A stretch of DNA of 64,000 bases from Streptomyces sp. NBC_01116. GTDB taxonomy: Bacteria; Actinomycetota; Actinomycetes; Streptomycetales; Streptomycetaceae. The stretch spans positions 1-64,000 of the forward strand of contig NZ_CP108644.1 of NCBI RefSeq assembly GCF_041435495.1, given 5' to 3'. Below are positions 54,471 through 63,546 of this stretch, in pieces. The position numbers and the translations under genes were made by a program. The notes below the pieces were generated by a model. That model saw only the letters and a list, made by a program, of their open reading frames with translations. It was not told the DNA's origin and did not search any database. The number at the start of each line of letters is the position of its first letter. Within the stretch, counting starts at the first letter, position 1.

Positions 54471-55115
54471 ATGTTCATCCAGCCCTGGGGCGCAGCCCTC
54501 GACGACGCCAAATGGCAGACCTGGATCGCCGAGGGACACGACTTCGGCATCCTCAGCGTCAACGGCCCGCCCGGACACGCACCGGCTGTCGTGCCCACCC
54601 ACTCCACCGTCGACGGCACGGCCCTGCTCGTGCACCTCGCCCGCCCCAACCCCGTGTGGAAGGCGATCGAGACCGACCCGAACGTCACCTTCACCATCAC
54701 CGGCGACTACGCCTTCATTCCGGGACCCTGGCGCGCCAAGCCCGGCGCCGAACACACCGACGGCGTCCCCACCAGCTACTACGCCGCCGTCCAGTCACCT
54801 GCCAGGCCAGCATCGTCGACGACCCGGCGGCCAAGGCGGAGCTGCTGCGCCGGCAGATGGCCCACTTCCAGCCCGATGGCGACCACGCCCCCAATCGATC
54901 CCGCCCAGCCGCCCTACGGCCGGATGCTGCCCGGCATCCGCGGCCTGCCCCTCGACGTCGCCGACGTCCGGGCGAAGTTCACGTACGACCACAGAACCGT
55001 CGAGCAGCGCACCGGCACCGCCCGTCGGCTCACAGAACGGGGCACCACCCCGGACGCACCCACCGCCGCCCAGCAGCTCCGCCGCCTCGACCGCGCCGGC
55101 ACCTGGAAGTCCTGA
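54471..55115 (+). CDS. PaiB-like FMN-binding protein with an out-of-frame internal patch
   Basis: The ATG at 54471 follows GGAAGGAG. It encodes 214 residues. FGILSVNGPPGHAPAVVPTH, LLVHLARPNPVWKAIE and GDYAFIPGPW fit the PaiB/FMN-binding split-barrel family. Between about 54797 and 54886 the reading frame is wrong: another frame there gives TCQASIVDDPAAKAELLRRQ, as expected for the family. One base appears missing near 54797 and one extra near 54886, so the two errors cancel. Restored, the protein is normal. The family comprises negative regulators or FMN-dependent enzymes. Confidence 0.8.
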   Translation: MFIQPWGAALDDAKWQTWIAEGHDFGILSVNGPPGHAPAVVPTHSTVDGTALLVHLARPNPVWKAIETDPNVTFTITGDYAFIPGPWRAKPGAEHTDGVPTSYYAAVQSPARPASSTTRRPRRSCCAGRWPTSSPMATTPPIDPAQPPYGRMLPGIRGLPLDVADVRAKFTYDHRTVEQRTGTARRLTERGTTPDAPTAAQQLRRLDRAGTWKS

Positions 55116-55158
55116 CCCCCGCCCCCTTGCCCGCCCTCCCGGAACGGAGCCGCACACC

Positions 55159-55866
55159 ATGACCACTTTCCGCATCAGCCCCGCAGTCGCCGACGCCTTC
55201 CCCGACACCCTGATCGCCGTCGTCACCGCCACCGGCCTCAACGGCCACGAGCCCTGGCCCCACACCTCCACCGCCTTGGAAGACCTGGAGCAGGATCTCG
55301 CCGACGGCACCTGGGCCCCCGCCGACGAAACCGACCCACGCATCGAGGCGTGGCACACCGCATACCGCTCCTTCGGCACCAACCCCCGCCGCATCCGCCC
55401 CAGCGTCGACGCCCTTGGCCGCCGCCTGGCGAAGAAGGGCAACCTGCCCCGCATCAACCCCGCCGTCGACTCCTACAACACCGTCTCCGTCCGCCACGGC
55501 CTGCCCGCCGGCGCTTTCGACCTCGACCACATCACCGGCGACGTCGAGATCCGCTACGCCGACGGCACCGAATCCTTCACCCCGCTCGGCGAACCCGACA
55601 CGACCGAGAACCCCAAGCCCGGCGAGATCATCTACACCGACACCACCGACGTCCTCACCCGGCACTGGAACCACCGCGACGCCCACCGCACCCGCGTCAC
55701 CGAAGACTCCACCCACGTCGCCTTCGTCCTCGAAACCCTGAACGCCACCCGCGACGGCCACCTCCTCGAAGCCGCCGCAGACGAACTGCACGGCCTGCTC
55801 GTCCCGCACGCCGGAGCCACCACGGTCCACTACCTCACTCCGAAGCAGCCTCAAGCCACCACCTAG
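55159..55866 (+). CDS. B3/B4 tRNA-binding domain protein
   Basis: A 235-residue protein from the ATG at 55159 with a good RBS. It has RIEAWHTAYRSFGTNPRRIR, RLAKKGNLPRINPAVDSYN and HGLPAGAFDLDHITGDVEIR, the B3/B4 domain seen in phenylalanyl-tRNA synthetase beta chains and in stand-alone proteins that may edit mischarged tRNA or act on related substrates. It is the last gene of the EamA-PaiB operon. Intact. Confidence 0.85.
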   Translation: MTTFRISPAVADAFPDTLIAVVTATGLNGHEPWPHTSTALEDLEQDLADGTWAPADETDPRIEAWHTAYRSFGTNPRRIRPSVDALGRRLAKKGNLPRINPAVDSYNTVSVRHGLPAGAFDLDHITGDVEIRYADGTESFTPLGEPDTTENPKPGEIIYTDTTDVLTRHWNHRDAHRTRVTEDSTHVAFVLETLNATRDGHLLEAAADELHGLLVPHAGATTVHYLTPKQPQATT

Positions 55867-56115
55867 ACCACACCCACGCAGCCGGGCCGAGCACGGCGGT
55901 GGCGCGGCCTGAACCACGCCCGAGACCCGCCACCAGAAGTCGACCCAAACTTCGATGGCACGCGATCAAGCTTGAATGGCACAGGACACACGCGGACCGT
56001 CCGGGCGGGCGGCGCAGGTGAGGATGGCGCACATCCGCAACGGCAACCGTGGGGCACGAAACGCAGTCTTTTCTTATAGGGGGTACGTCCTCGTCTGCGC
56101 CTGAGAGGAACACAC

Positions 56116-56919
56116 GTGAACAGCACGAGCGGCGAACGCCGTTGGAAGGTGCGACTGGCGCGACAGCGGGCAGCACCGCATATCATACGCCGCAGGGTGC
56201 GACGTCAGGAGCCTGCGACACGTGGCTCCTTATGGCATCGCGTTGATTGGGTTCGGCTCGCCACTGCGATGGGGGTCGTGGCCGGTATCGGCACGCTCAT
56301 GTTCACCGGCGTGGCGACCTACTACGGCGCCATGGTCTCGCGTAACCAGCTGGAGCAGTCCCGCGAGGATGCCGAGAGCAAGCGACTTGATCAGGCGTCG
56401 CGGGTGGGGACGTGGGTCGAGTACGCACCGGACGGCGGTATCCGACTGCACCTGGCGAACCCGACCCCTGATCCGGTGCTGTCCATCGAGATGGTCATCC
56501 AGGCGACGGTCCAGGGCCGGGACGGGGACCCATTCTACGCCTCCGACATCGAGGAGAAGGTGGACCTGCGCGTCGACTACAGCCTGAGACCGTTCGATCT
56601 CCCGCCCTGCTCCAAAATGATCTTCGACCCTGGCGACTGGAAGTACACCGAAAACCATGAGACCGATGTGCCCAGCCCCGACCCGTCTCTGCCTGCCGAG
56701 GCCGACTGGAAGCCTCAGCCACGTCCAGATGGCCTCTTTGTCGTCGTCCTCGGCTACAAGGACCACTCGCAGAGGACATGGTGGTGGCAGGACGGAAAGC
56801 CAGGAAGTAACCCCAACGGGTCATGGGAAGTGCACAACGCGAACACGCACGGGACTGGAGGGTTTGTCCGTATGCCACGGCTAAGCCGGACTGCTTCGTG
56901 TGGCGCGTCAACGGGCTGA
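56116..56919 (+). CDS. single-helix membrane protein, C-terminus possibly shifted
   Basis: The GTG at 56116 is preceded by AGAGGAA. It has a basic N-terminus of about 45 residues, one transmembrane helix (LATAMGVVAGIGTLMFTGVA), a short coiled coil (SRNQLEQSREDAESKRL), and then a beta-rich domain (IRLHLANPTPDPVLSIEMVI, GLFVVVLGYKDHSQRTWWW). After GTGGFVRM the sequence looks less natural, and another frame (DCFVWRVNGLTR) may be the true end, so a small indel near 56870 is possible. No family was recognised. Confidence 0.7.
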   Translation: MNSTSGERRWKVRLARQRAAPHIIRRRVRRQEPATRGSLWHRVDWVRLATAMGVVAGIGTLMFTGVATYYGAMVSRNQLEQSREDAESKRLDQASRVGTWVEYAPDGGIRLHLANPTPDPVLSIEMVIQATVQGRDGDPFYASDIEEKVDLRVDYSLRPFDLPPCSKMIFDPGDWKYTENHETDVPSPDPSLPAEADWKPQPRPDGLFVVVLGYKDHSQRTWWWQDGKPGSNPNGSWEVHNANTHGTGGFVRMPRLSRTASCGASTG

Positions 56920-57156
56920 CCCGAAGCATCTGCCCAGGAAGAGCGACGCCGCAGGTCCCGGCGGTGCGGATTGCCCGGGGCCTGCGGCACTGTGACGCGA
57001 GGGAGGGTCAGCCGACCGGGCCGGGTGCCGACGAGGAGGGCCGCCACCGAATACCGTCGGTTCGGGCCGTACTCCGAAAACCCGCCCTGACCCGACACCC
57101 ATACAGCACGATCTGCCCCCGACCCTATCCAGCCCACGGCCGCCGAACCGGCCGGA

Positions 57157-57388
57157 TCACGCAGCGCCCTCCGACCGCCACTCTCCCCCGGCCCGCCGCC
57201 TCAGCTCCACCCGCGCCGCAGGCGTCCCCGCCAGAGTCGACCGGAACGGATGCGCCTCGATCCGGACCGACAGATGGAGCAGGCGGCGGCGCAGCAGGGT
57301 GCGGCGGGGGCACGGCGAGGGCACGGTAGGTGTCGCGCCACTCCTGCTGGGCGCGGATCAGGTCGTCGGGAAAGCGGAAGCGGTTCAT
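57157..57388 (-). pseudogene. small hypothetical gene, frameshifted
   Basis: The ATG at 57388 starts NRFRFPDDLIRAQQEWRDTY. Near 57310 the frame changes, after which LLRRRLLHLSVRIEAHPFRS and AARVELRRRA are read, ending at 57157. The two halves together match a small helical Streptomyces protein of unknown function. 232 bp is not a multiple of three, so one base is missing or extra. Confidence 0.5.
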
Positions 57389-57592
57389 CCATCGATGAGA
57401 ACCCGTGTTCGAATTTAGGTGCCACTTCGGGCTCACCGGCCCCGGCGGGTGTCCAGGCGACGCCGTCCGGCGTGCGGCGTGGTGAGAAGGCCGTGCAGGA
57501 TCGCGGTGCCCGGGTCCCGGTGCGATCAGCCGTACGGCTCCGGTCACGGCGGAGGTGACGGCCAGGAGGCGCGCCTGCTGATCCGGGGCGAG

Positions 57593-57932
57593 TCAGCCAG
57601 CCTCCGCCACCACCACGGAGACAGCGGTCAGGGTGTTGACCGTTCCGGCGTCGGCGCCGCCGGTGGCGTCGATGACCCGGCCGTCCGGGGTCATGTGGTC
57701 GCGCTTCTGCGGGTCCAGACCGCCCATCGCCGTCTCGATCGCGGCGGGCAGCTCCCCGGCGAGCCAGGCACCGACCGGGACCGGAACCGGCGGGGCCAGC
57801 AGCAAGCGGACCCACGCCGCCGCGCGGCGGCGTGGGTCCGGCCGCGGCAATCACTGCGGTCTGCCCCTCCCACGGCTCATACGGCACGTCGTCGGGAGGC
57901 CCGGCGGGGACGGGCAGATGCGAGAGCGTCAT
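57593..57932 (-). pseudogene. small hypothetical gene, frameshifted at a palindrome
   Basis: The ATG at 57932 gives HLPVPAGPPDDVPYEPWEGQ. Then, at the 34-nt palindrome (57807-57840), the coding frame changes and continues LLLAPPVPVPVGAWLAGELP and MTPDGRVIDATGGADAGTVN to 57593. It is probably a single ~112-residue protein. No family was recognised. Confidence 0.5.
57807..57840. repeat. 34-nt perfect palindrome inside a broken gene
   Basis: CGGACCCACGCCGCCGC is followed at once by its reverse complement, with no loop. It coincides with the frame change of the surrounding minus-strand gene, so it could be a small inverted duplication or a place where sequencing failed. Confidence 0.9.
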
Positions 57933-58213
57933 GACTCTCCAACCGCGCCCGGCCCCGCACTGTCACGGTGCGGGGTTTGGCGAAGGCCTTCTGACACTCG
58001 TTCCGGGGAGTCAGGCGGTGAGGTGGCAGCCGGTGACGGTCGGGGCCGATGCGCGGGGCCCGGTCACCTCGGACACGACGCGGTGGTGGATGTGTCATCC
58101 ACGATTTGCGGGAAACCCGGTGGTCAAGGCCGGATACGGCGGCGCTCCCCAGAGGGCCGGTCCGGCCGAGGCTCCCCCAGACCGGCTACGCGCCGGGGCC
58201 CCTTGCCCGCCGA

Positions 58214-58924
58214 CTACTCCGAGCGGGCAAGGGACCCGCGTTCGGTGACCTGGCGGGCGACTTCGCGGAGCTTCATGTTGGAGTCCTGCGAGTGGCGGCG
58301 CAGCGCGTTGAACGCTTCGTTCTCGGGGATACGGTGACGGGCCATGAGAATGCCCATGGCCTCGCCGATCACGTGCCGGGTCGCGACGGCCTCGGTCAGC
58401 TGAGCCTGATGGCGGGCGCTGGACAACGCGACGGCGGCGTGCGAGGCGAGAACCCAGCCCGCGGTCTCGCTGGTCTCGGTGAAACAACCCGGGAGCCGCG
58501 AGTACAAGTTCAGGGCACCGAGGTTCTCCTCGTCGGCGAACAGCAGGAAGCCCATCATGCTCCCGATCCCGAGTTCGGCAGCCCGCGGGGCGAAGGCGGG
58601 CCACCGCTGCTGAAAGGCGGTCATGTCACCGATCCGGAAAACCCGCTCCCCGTCCCGGCGTCGCGCCGCATCGAAACACGGACCCTCCCGCATGCGCTCC
58701 TGCAACCGGTGGCTCTCCTCGGCCATCGGCCCGGTCGCCGCCAGCGTCTGCACCTGACCGTCACGCAGGATCAGGATCCCGGCGGCGTCGCACCCCTCGA
58801 CCAACTCCGTCGCAGACTGGGCGATCCGCCCCAGCGTCCCGGCAACCGAGTCCTGCTCCAGCAAGTCGTGCGCCATCGCCGCAATCCGCTGTGCAAAGCA
58901 CTGCCAGTCCATACCCATACTCAT
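58214..58924 (-). CDS. GAF-ANTAR domain protein (RNA-binding antiterminator type)
   Basis: The ATG at 58924 (alternatives 58918, 58912) is preceded by GGGAGG. It encodes 236 residues. Residues about 30-160 are a GAF sensor domain (GCDAAGILILRDGQVQTLAA, GIGSMMGFLLFADEENLGAL). The C-terminal ~60 residues are an ANTAR domain (RHVIGEAMGILMARHRIPEN, ALRRHSQDSNMKLREVARQV). ANTAR proteins bind tandem hairpins in RNA to prevent termination. Intact and monocistronic. Confidence 0.92.
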   Translation of the reverse strand: MSMGMDWQCFAQRIAAMAHDLLEQDSVAGTLGRIAQSATELVEGCDAAGILILRDGQVQTLAATGPMAEESHRLQERMREGPCFDAARRRDGERVFRIGDMTAFQQRWPAFAPRAAELGIGSMMGFLLFADEENLGALNLYSRLPGCFTETSETAGWVLASHAAVALSSARHQAQLTEAVATRHVIGEAMGILMARHRIPENEAFNALRRHSQDSNMKLREVARQVTERGSLARSE

Positions 58925-59217
58925 CCCGACCCAGCCTCCCGCAAGATCCGGTCTTCTTGATCCAGCCACCCAGCACCTGCCCCGAGACACAGCCCCTCAC
59001 GCGAGTGCTCCCGGTCACAATCGCCCCCCACCGGGCCACGCCGAACACCCCAAGGGCCCGCACCCCTCTACCACACGCACACCAACTCAACGGACCCGCG
59101 CCGTGGTCAGCGTGCCGTGACAGCCCGACCCACCCAGCGTCTCCACCACCTGGCAGGTGCCAAGAACGACTCGTCGTCCGCGCCCCGCCTCCCCCCTGAA
59201 GGGCCGGTCGGCCGGGC

Positions 59218-59656
59218 TCACTTCAGCGTCACGAACGCCTTCGTCGACAAACCTCGGAACTCGACACAGAGCTTGGTGTTGCGCGGGTACTTCGGGCCCG
59301 TGTGACCGCCCCGGCCCCAGGACGTCTCCACGTGGCTGCCCACCCGGGCCGTGCTCTTCAACTTCCCGCCGGTCTTCCACGTGCCACCGGGCTTCTTGAC
59401 CAGCCAGCGGGCCGTGCCGGGCCGGACACCCTCACGGGACACGCACACCCAGCCCACCCCACGGGCCGATGACCCGCGCTTGTGCCGGTGGTGGACCACA
59501 ACACCCGGACGACACCCGGAGCCGCTGCCCGCGCAGTCACGGACGCGGGTCTCGACGAGGCGCGCACGGCGGTGGGCGTTGACGTCGCGCCGGTGCGGCG
59601 GCCACCGGGACGAGCACGGTGGCCAGGACGGCGGTAGAGATGATCATTCGGTTCAT
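59218..59656 (-). pseudogene. small secreted basic protein, one-base frameshift
   Basis: The ATG at 59656 gives a signal peptide (MNRMIISTAVLATVLVPVAA). Near 59595 the frame changes and the mature protein is read: RLVETRVRDCAGSGSGCRPG, CVSREGVRPGTARWLVKK, and TKLCVEFRGLSTKAFVTLK at the end. It has four Cys residues and many basic and Gly residues, and is likely to be a disulphide-bonded exported protein. Function unknown. Confidence 0.55.
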
Positions 59657-59825
59657 GATCATCACAACCAGTCGGGCAGGGGCCCCGTCACGGCTGCGGG
59701 GGCCGTTCACTCAGTCAAGGTCGACGGAGCCACGCTCACCGCGCAGGGGCCGGTGCGGGCTGGCGGGAGGGCCCGGCCCACCGGACAAACATCAGGCGGG
59801 CCGGGCGCTCCGGCGCGCGACTCGG

Positions 59826-60070
59826 TCAGGCAGCCGGTGTGTAACGGACGATGGTGTTTCCGCAAGGTCCGTCGGCGTAGACCTTGAGCGCTTCGAGTTC
59901 GCGGTCGGTGGCGGTGAGCTGCCAGCGGAGCCGGCTGCCCACCATAGCTTCGTGTGCTCGACTGCCTCCTCGACCCGCGACAGCCACCGGCGGGCCCAGT
60001 CGGAGTCCCAGGCAGCCATCCACCGGGTCAGTCGCCGATCGCCGTCGCGCAGCACAGTCACGATTTCCAT
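59826..60070 (-). pseudogene. small hypothetical gene, frameshifted
   Basis: The ATG at 60070 reads EIVTVLRDGDRRLTRWMAAW and WLSRVEEAVEHTK. Near 59945 the frame changes to give LRWQLTATDRELEALKVYAD and GNTIVRYTPAA, ending at 59826. The length of 245 bp shows one indel. Unknown function. Confidence 0.5.
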
Positions 60071-60160
60071 GCCGGGTCCGTTTCCCGTCCGCAGCGGTTC
60101 ACGCGTGATCGTTCCAGACGCTCGGTGTTTGATCCGCAGGAGGCCCGGCACCGTGGCGGG

Positions 60161-60427
60161 TCACGCGGGCCAGGTGCCCGTGACGTACCGGGTTGCCTGG
60201 GCGCCCGAGCGTTCGACTGCGGCCTTGACCACGGAGAAGATCGCCCCCTGAACGGCGGCGGCGAGAAGAATCTGCTGCCATGAACGATCCTTGTCGAGGG
60301 CGTCGGGTGCGTCGCCCTCGCCCTCGATCAGCTTCCACGCCTGCTTGAACGCCGCGCCCGCGATCATGCCGCTGATCGCCCCGAGGGCGAACCCGACCGG
60401 CTTGTAGGCGAGCTTGGACGCCTTCAT
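60161..60427 (-). CDS. DUF4235 membrane protein
   Basis: An 88-residue protein with two hydrophobic stretches (GFALGAISGMIAGAAFKQAW and ILLAAAVQGAIFSVVKAAV) and the WKLIEGEGDAP motif typical of DUF4235. It overlaps the stop of the DUF3618 gene by 4 bp and is the last gene of the three-gene envelope operon. Confidence 0.9.
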   Translation of the reverse strand: MKASKLAYKPVGFALGAISGMIAGAAFKQAWKLIEGEGDAPDALDKDRSWQQILLAAAVQGAIFSVVKAAVERSGAQATRYVTGTWPA

Positions 60428-60879
60428 CGGTTGCGTCCGCGGCTGCGACGTATCAACAGGAGGGAGATCAGCAGCGCGCCGCCCGCGATGAGCGTGGTGC
60501 GGTTGGCACGGGCAGCCCGCGCGGCCCGGTCTGCCTTCTCCAGCAGTGGGTCGGGGGTCCTGTCCGCCGCGAACTGCCCCGCGCGGGCCGCGCTCTCCCG
60601 CACCTGCGCGGCGGCCTGTGCTGTCTTCTCCTGTACGGCCTCCGGAGTCCTGTCCTTTATCAGCTGTGCGGCCTGCGCCGCCTTCTCACGGATCTGCGAG
60701 GAGGTGGAGGCAGCCTGTTCCTTCACCGCTGCGGTCTTCTCCTTTACCTGTGCCTTGACGTCGGCCTTGGCCGCCAGTGCCTCGACGGTCTGCCCGAGTT
60801 CGTCGCGTGTCCGCTCGACCTGCTCGCGCAGTTCCTCGGGGGTGGGTGTGCCCATCGTGTTGTGCGATTCGTCGTTCAT
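60424..60879 (-). CDS. DUF3618 protein (helical, C-terminal membrane anchor)
   Basis: The ATG at 60879 overlaps the Holin-X stop. It encodes 151 residues: TPEELREQVERTRDELGQTV is the DUF3618 signature, followed by long repetitive helices (AAVKEQAASTSSQIREKAAQ) reminiscent of LEA-type stress proteins, a C-terminal hydrophobic segment (TLIAGGALLISLLLI) and a basic RRSRGRNR tail. Middle gene of the operon. Confidence 0.9.
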   Translation of the reverse strand: MNDESHNTMGTPTPEELREQVERTRDELGQTVEALAAKADVKAQVKEKTAAVKEQAASTSSQIREKAAQAAQLIKDRTPEAVQEKTAQAAAQVRESAARAGQFAADRTPDPLLEKADRAARAARANRTTLIAGGALLISLLLIRRSRGRNR

Positions 60880-61292
60880 CGGTGTGCTTTCTCCTTGACC
60901 TCGGCCAGATCGGCCTTGACGCTGTCGATGGCCCCTTCCGGGGCTGGGGTGCCCGCCTGGGCGAACTGCTTCGTGCCGGCTAGGGCGACCACACCGGCTA
61001 TCGCCGCCAGAACCGCGGCCACGATGAGGGCCGCTGCCCACACGGGCAGTGTCAGCGCGAGTGCCGCAATGCAGGTCACAACCAGGGCTTGGACTGCCAG
61101 GAGGCCGAGAAGACCTGCGGCTCCGAAGAGGCCGCCGCCCTTCCCGTAGCGCTTGCTCTTCTGCGTCATCTCCGCACGTGCCAGCTGCATTTCCTCGCGG
61201 ACCAGCTCCGAGATCTGCTGCGAGGCACGCGAGATCAGAACCCCTGCCGGCTCATTGCCGGTTGTGGGTTCCCGCCCTTCTGATGTGCTCAT
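60876..61292 (-). CDS. Holin-X/phage holin superfamily III-type membrane protein
   Basis: The ATG at 61292 gives 138 residues. A helical N-terminus (ISRASQQISELVREEMQLAR) precedes two membrane segments (GLLGLLAVQALVVTCIAALA and WAAALIVAAVLAAIAGVVAL) and an amphipathic tail. This is the actinobacterial Holin-X family (PF07332-type), here first in the conserved operon with DUF3618 and DUF4235. Despite the name it is probably an envelope or stress protein, not a lysis protein. Confidence 0.9.
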   Translation of the reverse strand: MSTSEGREPTTGNEPAGVLISRASQQISELVREEMQLARAEMTQKSKRYGKGGGLFGAAGLLGLLAVQALVVTCIAALALTLPVWAAALIVAAVLAAIAGVVALAGTKQFAQAGTPAPEGAIDSVKADLAEVKEKAHR

Positions 61293-61978
61293 GTGGTCAC
61301 CTAGCCTTACTCGATCCGCCGAATCACCTGGAAGTTGGCCGCTGTGACGGAACCTCCGCATCCGGATGTGTACGCCGTTGACGTCCGGCTACCCCGCAAC
61401 ACGGCCCGCACCCGTCCCACGGCGAGGTGCCGCTCAGCGCTCCAAGGGGGCGGCAGCCCCGTCGCTCCAAGCGCGGGTGTCCACGTACCATCGGGGACCC
61501 AAGTGCCATCTCGCCGATCAGCGACAATGCCGCGCGCAGACAGTCCTCCACGAGCCGCAACGTTCCAGCAGGTCACGCCACACTGGTAGGGATCCGGAAC
61601 GGAATCCCGTCGCGCACCGTTCGGTGGTCGTTCAACCGGCCGCCTGGACCACCTGGAGGCGGTAGAGGCGGCCGCCTTACCGCCACTCCTTCCAAGCCCC
61701 GCACGGCTCCTACCGAACGGCCAAACAGCCGGGCCGCACAGGACGGAGTGGCCGTTCGGAGAACCTGGTTGGGAGAGTTCGCACGGTGGTACGTCCCAGG
61801 GATCGGCGCGCCGTGCGCACGGGGCGGGTTAGCTCGGTCGTACGAATGAGGCGCGTACGGGCGACAGGCTGGTTTATGCCCGCCTGTGGGTGGTCGTGCT
61901 CATGAGCCAAGATGCGGGGTCGGTGTCCGGAAGCGACGGTGGATGGAGGGACCGTCTACCTGCGTCGACTGGAGTGTC
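61293..61978. other. intergenic region, no gene supported
   Basis: About 690 bp. Open frames are present on both strands but are Arg/Pro-rich with no motif. It presumably carries the promoter of the Holin-X operon at the left end. Confidence 0.45.
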
Positions 61979-62224
61979 ATGATCGTCAAGATGTTGCATG
62001 AGAAGGGCCTGAAGGCTGAGCACGCCTACACCGCGGCGTTCGCCTCGATCGGTTTGTCTGTCGTGTCCTGGTGCGGATCGATGAAAGTCGAGCCGGCAGG
62101 CACCGCGCGGGCCGACCGGTGGGGCATCTTCGTGGGCGAATGGGCACCCACCTTCTTCGCCCTCGGCCTCGCCCTGGCGAACTACGAGCGCGACCACGAC
62201 CTCCTGCGCCCCATCACCCACTGA
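61979..62224 (+). CDS. small membrane-associated hypothetical protein
   Basis: The ATG at 61979 follows CTGGAG. It encodes 81 residues: LKAEHAYTAAFASIGLSVVS, WGIFVGEWAPTFFALGLALA and NYERDHDLLRPITH. One or two hydrophobic helices. A Streptomyces protein type often seen as a single gene; function unknown. Confidence 0.7.
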   Translation: MIVKMLHEKGLKAEHAYTAAFASIGLSVVSWCGSMKVEPAGTARADRWGIFVGEWAPTFFALGLALANYERDHDLLRPITH

Positions 62225-62450
62225 CCCGCTCAGCGTTCCGCAATGAGGCCCTCAGCCGTTCACGTGGCCAGGCGTGACCACCTCAGTGGCATGCGCGGAT
62301 GGAGATGCCGGCTGTCCGACCCGGGGCGAGGATCGAAACTGCGGTCTTGATGCCCCGGGCGGCGGAGACGTCCGCCTGTCCACGGATGCTCCTCCCCGCC
62401 GGGCCCAGCCGGGCTGGCAGAGTGGTTGCGAACGGGCGGGGCAGGACGGT

Positions 62451-62506
62451 GCTACGACCCCACGAGCAGACTCCGGTATACCGGAGTCTGCTCGTGGGGT
62501 CGTAGC
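62451..62506. repeat. 56-nt perfect palindrome
   Basis: Two 28-nt arms (GCTACGACCCCACGAGCAGA...) meet at GGTATACC with no spacer. It lies at the broken end of the IS5-like transposase remnant. It could be two abutting IS ends, a strong cruciform, or a bidirectional terminator. Confidence 0.92.
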
Positions 62507-62513
62507 GGATTCC

Positions 62514-62559
62514 GCGTCGGCGGAGGTGGCTTCGGAGCGTCGGCGGAGGTGGCTTCGGA
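62514..62559. repeat. 23-bp tandem duplication
   Basis: GCGTCGGCGGAGGTGGCTTC-GGA occurs twice, at 62514-62536 and 62537-62559, 8 bp after the 56-nt palindrome and where the transposase reading frame ends. Confidence 0.9.
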
Positions 62560-63180
62560 TCGCGCGGGATGAGTACGCCCGGTCTGCGAGGACTGCATCG
62601 GGTCGAGTCCTCGGTCTTCCAGGTCCGCTTCGCGAAATACGGATGCCGGCCATGGCGATCGCGAAGGCCGGGAAGTTGCCCGCCTGGCATGCGGTGCCCC
62701 GGAGAGCCAGGGGGCGTGCATGGCTGTCGCTGGCGAGGTGAACCTTCACGCTTAGACCGCCTCGGGAGCGTCCGAGCGCACGGTCGTCGGGTTCGGCCCA
62801 GCCTGAAGCCCCTTTCTCCTGGCGTCGGCGGCATGCTGGTGAGCCCGGCAGCCGGTGGAGTCCACCGACACAGTCCAGCCAATGTCGTCAGCACCCTCCG
62901 CCGCTGCCGGGACCGCGGCAAAGATTCGTTCCCAGATGCCGCCCACGGCCCACCGGACCAGCCGTTTGTGGGCGGTCTGAAACGAGCCGAGCTCGTCCAC
63001 AGGTCCCGCCAGGGCGAGCAGGTGCGGTACTTCCACGCGATGGCCTCCAAGGTTCGGCGGTGATCGGCCCATCGCCGACCGCGGGCCGGATCGGCCGGCA
63101 TCAGCGGCTCGATCCGACCCAGATCGCATCAGTGATCACTAACCGGACGGACCCATCCGACCAACCGGTCAAAGAGACAC
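62560..63180 (-). pseudogene. IS5-family transposase remnant (two frames plus a frameshift)
   Basis: On the minus strand the first part reads MPADPARGRRWADHRRTLEA and WKYRTCSPWRDL. The frame changes near 63000 to LGSFQTAHKRLVRWAVGGIW and WTVSVDSTGCRAHQHAADAR, ending at 62752. A second frame (62749 down to 62560) gives KVHLASDSHARPLALRGTAC and PDAVLADRAYSSRAIRSHLR and then stops matching. This is the usual two-frame IS5 arrangement, but it lacks the final C-terminal part and is inactive. Confidence 0.8.
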
Positions 63181-63546
63181 GCTCTAGCCCATCTGTCCAT
63201 CGAAGCATTCATGCTGGGTAAGGGCGGGGTCGACCGTGCTAGCCCTTCTGTGTTGCCTGATGCCACGCAAGTCATCCGCGTGCGCTGTCCACTCAGAGCG
63301 CTGCGGTGAGCCGGACTTCGAGTTCGGTGAGCCTGGCGGCAGTGGGAGCCAGGGCCGCGTATCTCCAGCTCCGGCTGTCGTGGGGGGAGGTCGGTGAAGA
63401 GGAGGATGCCCTCGGTGTCGCCGGGCTGGAAGTCCAGTCCTCCTTCGGTCAGGTGCAGGCCGCCTGGTCGAAGGACATGGGCGGGGAGGCGGTGGCCGTG
63501 CCGGTGGCCCAGGTGGCTGGAGCACGGTCGGTGCCGTTCAGTCGGC
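63181..63546. other. remnant coding region, unassigned
   Basis: The minus strand contains scattered coding-like pieces in different frames (LTEGGLDFQPGDTEGILLFT; AARLTELEVRLTAAL at about 63345-63300). They may be a small regulator broken by indels. Not enough to name. Confidence 0.3.
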
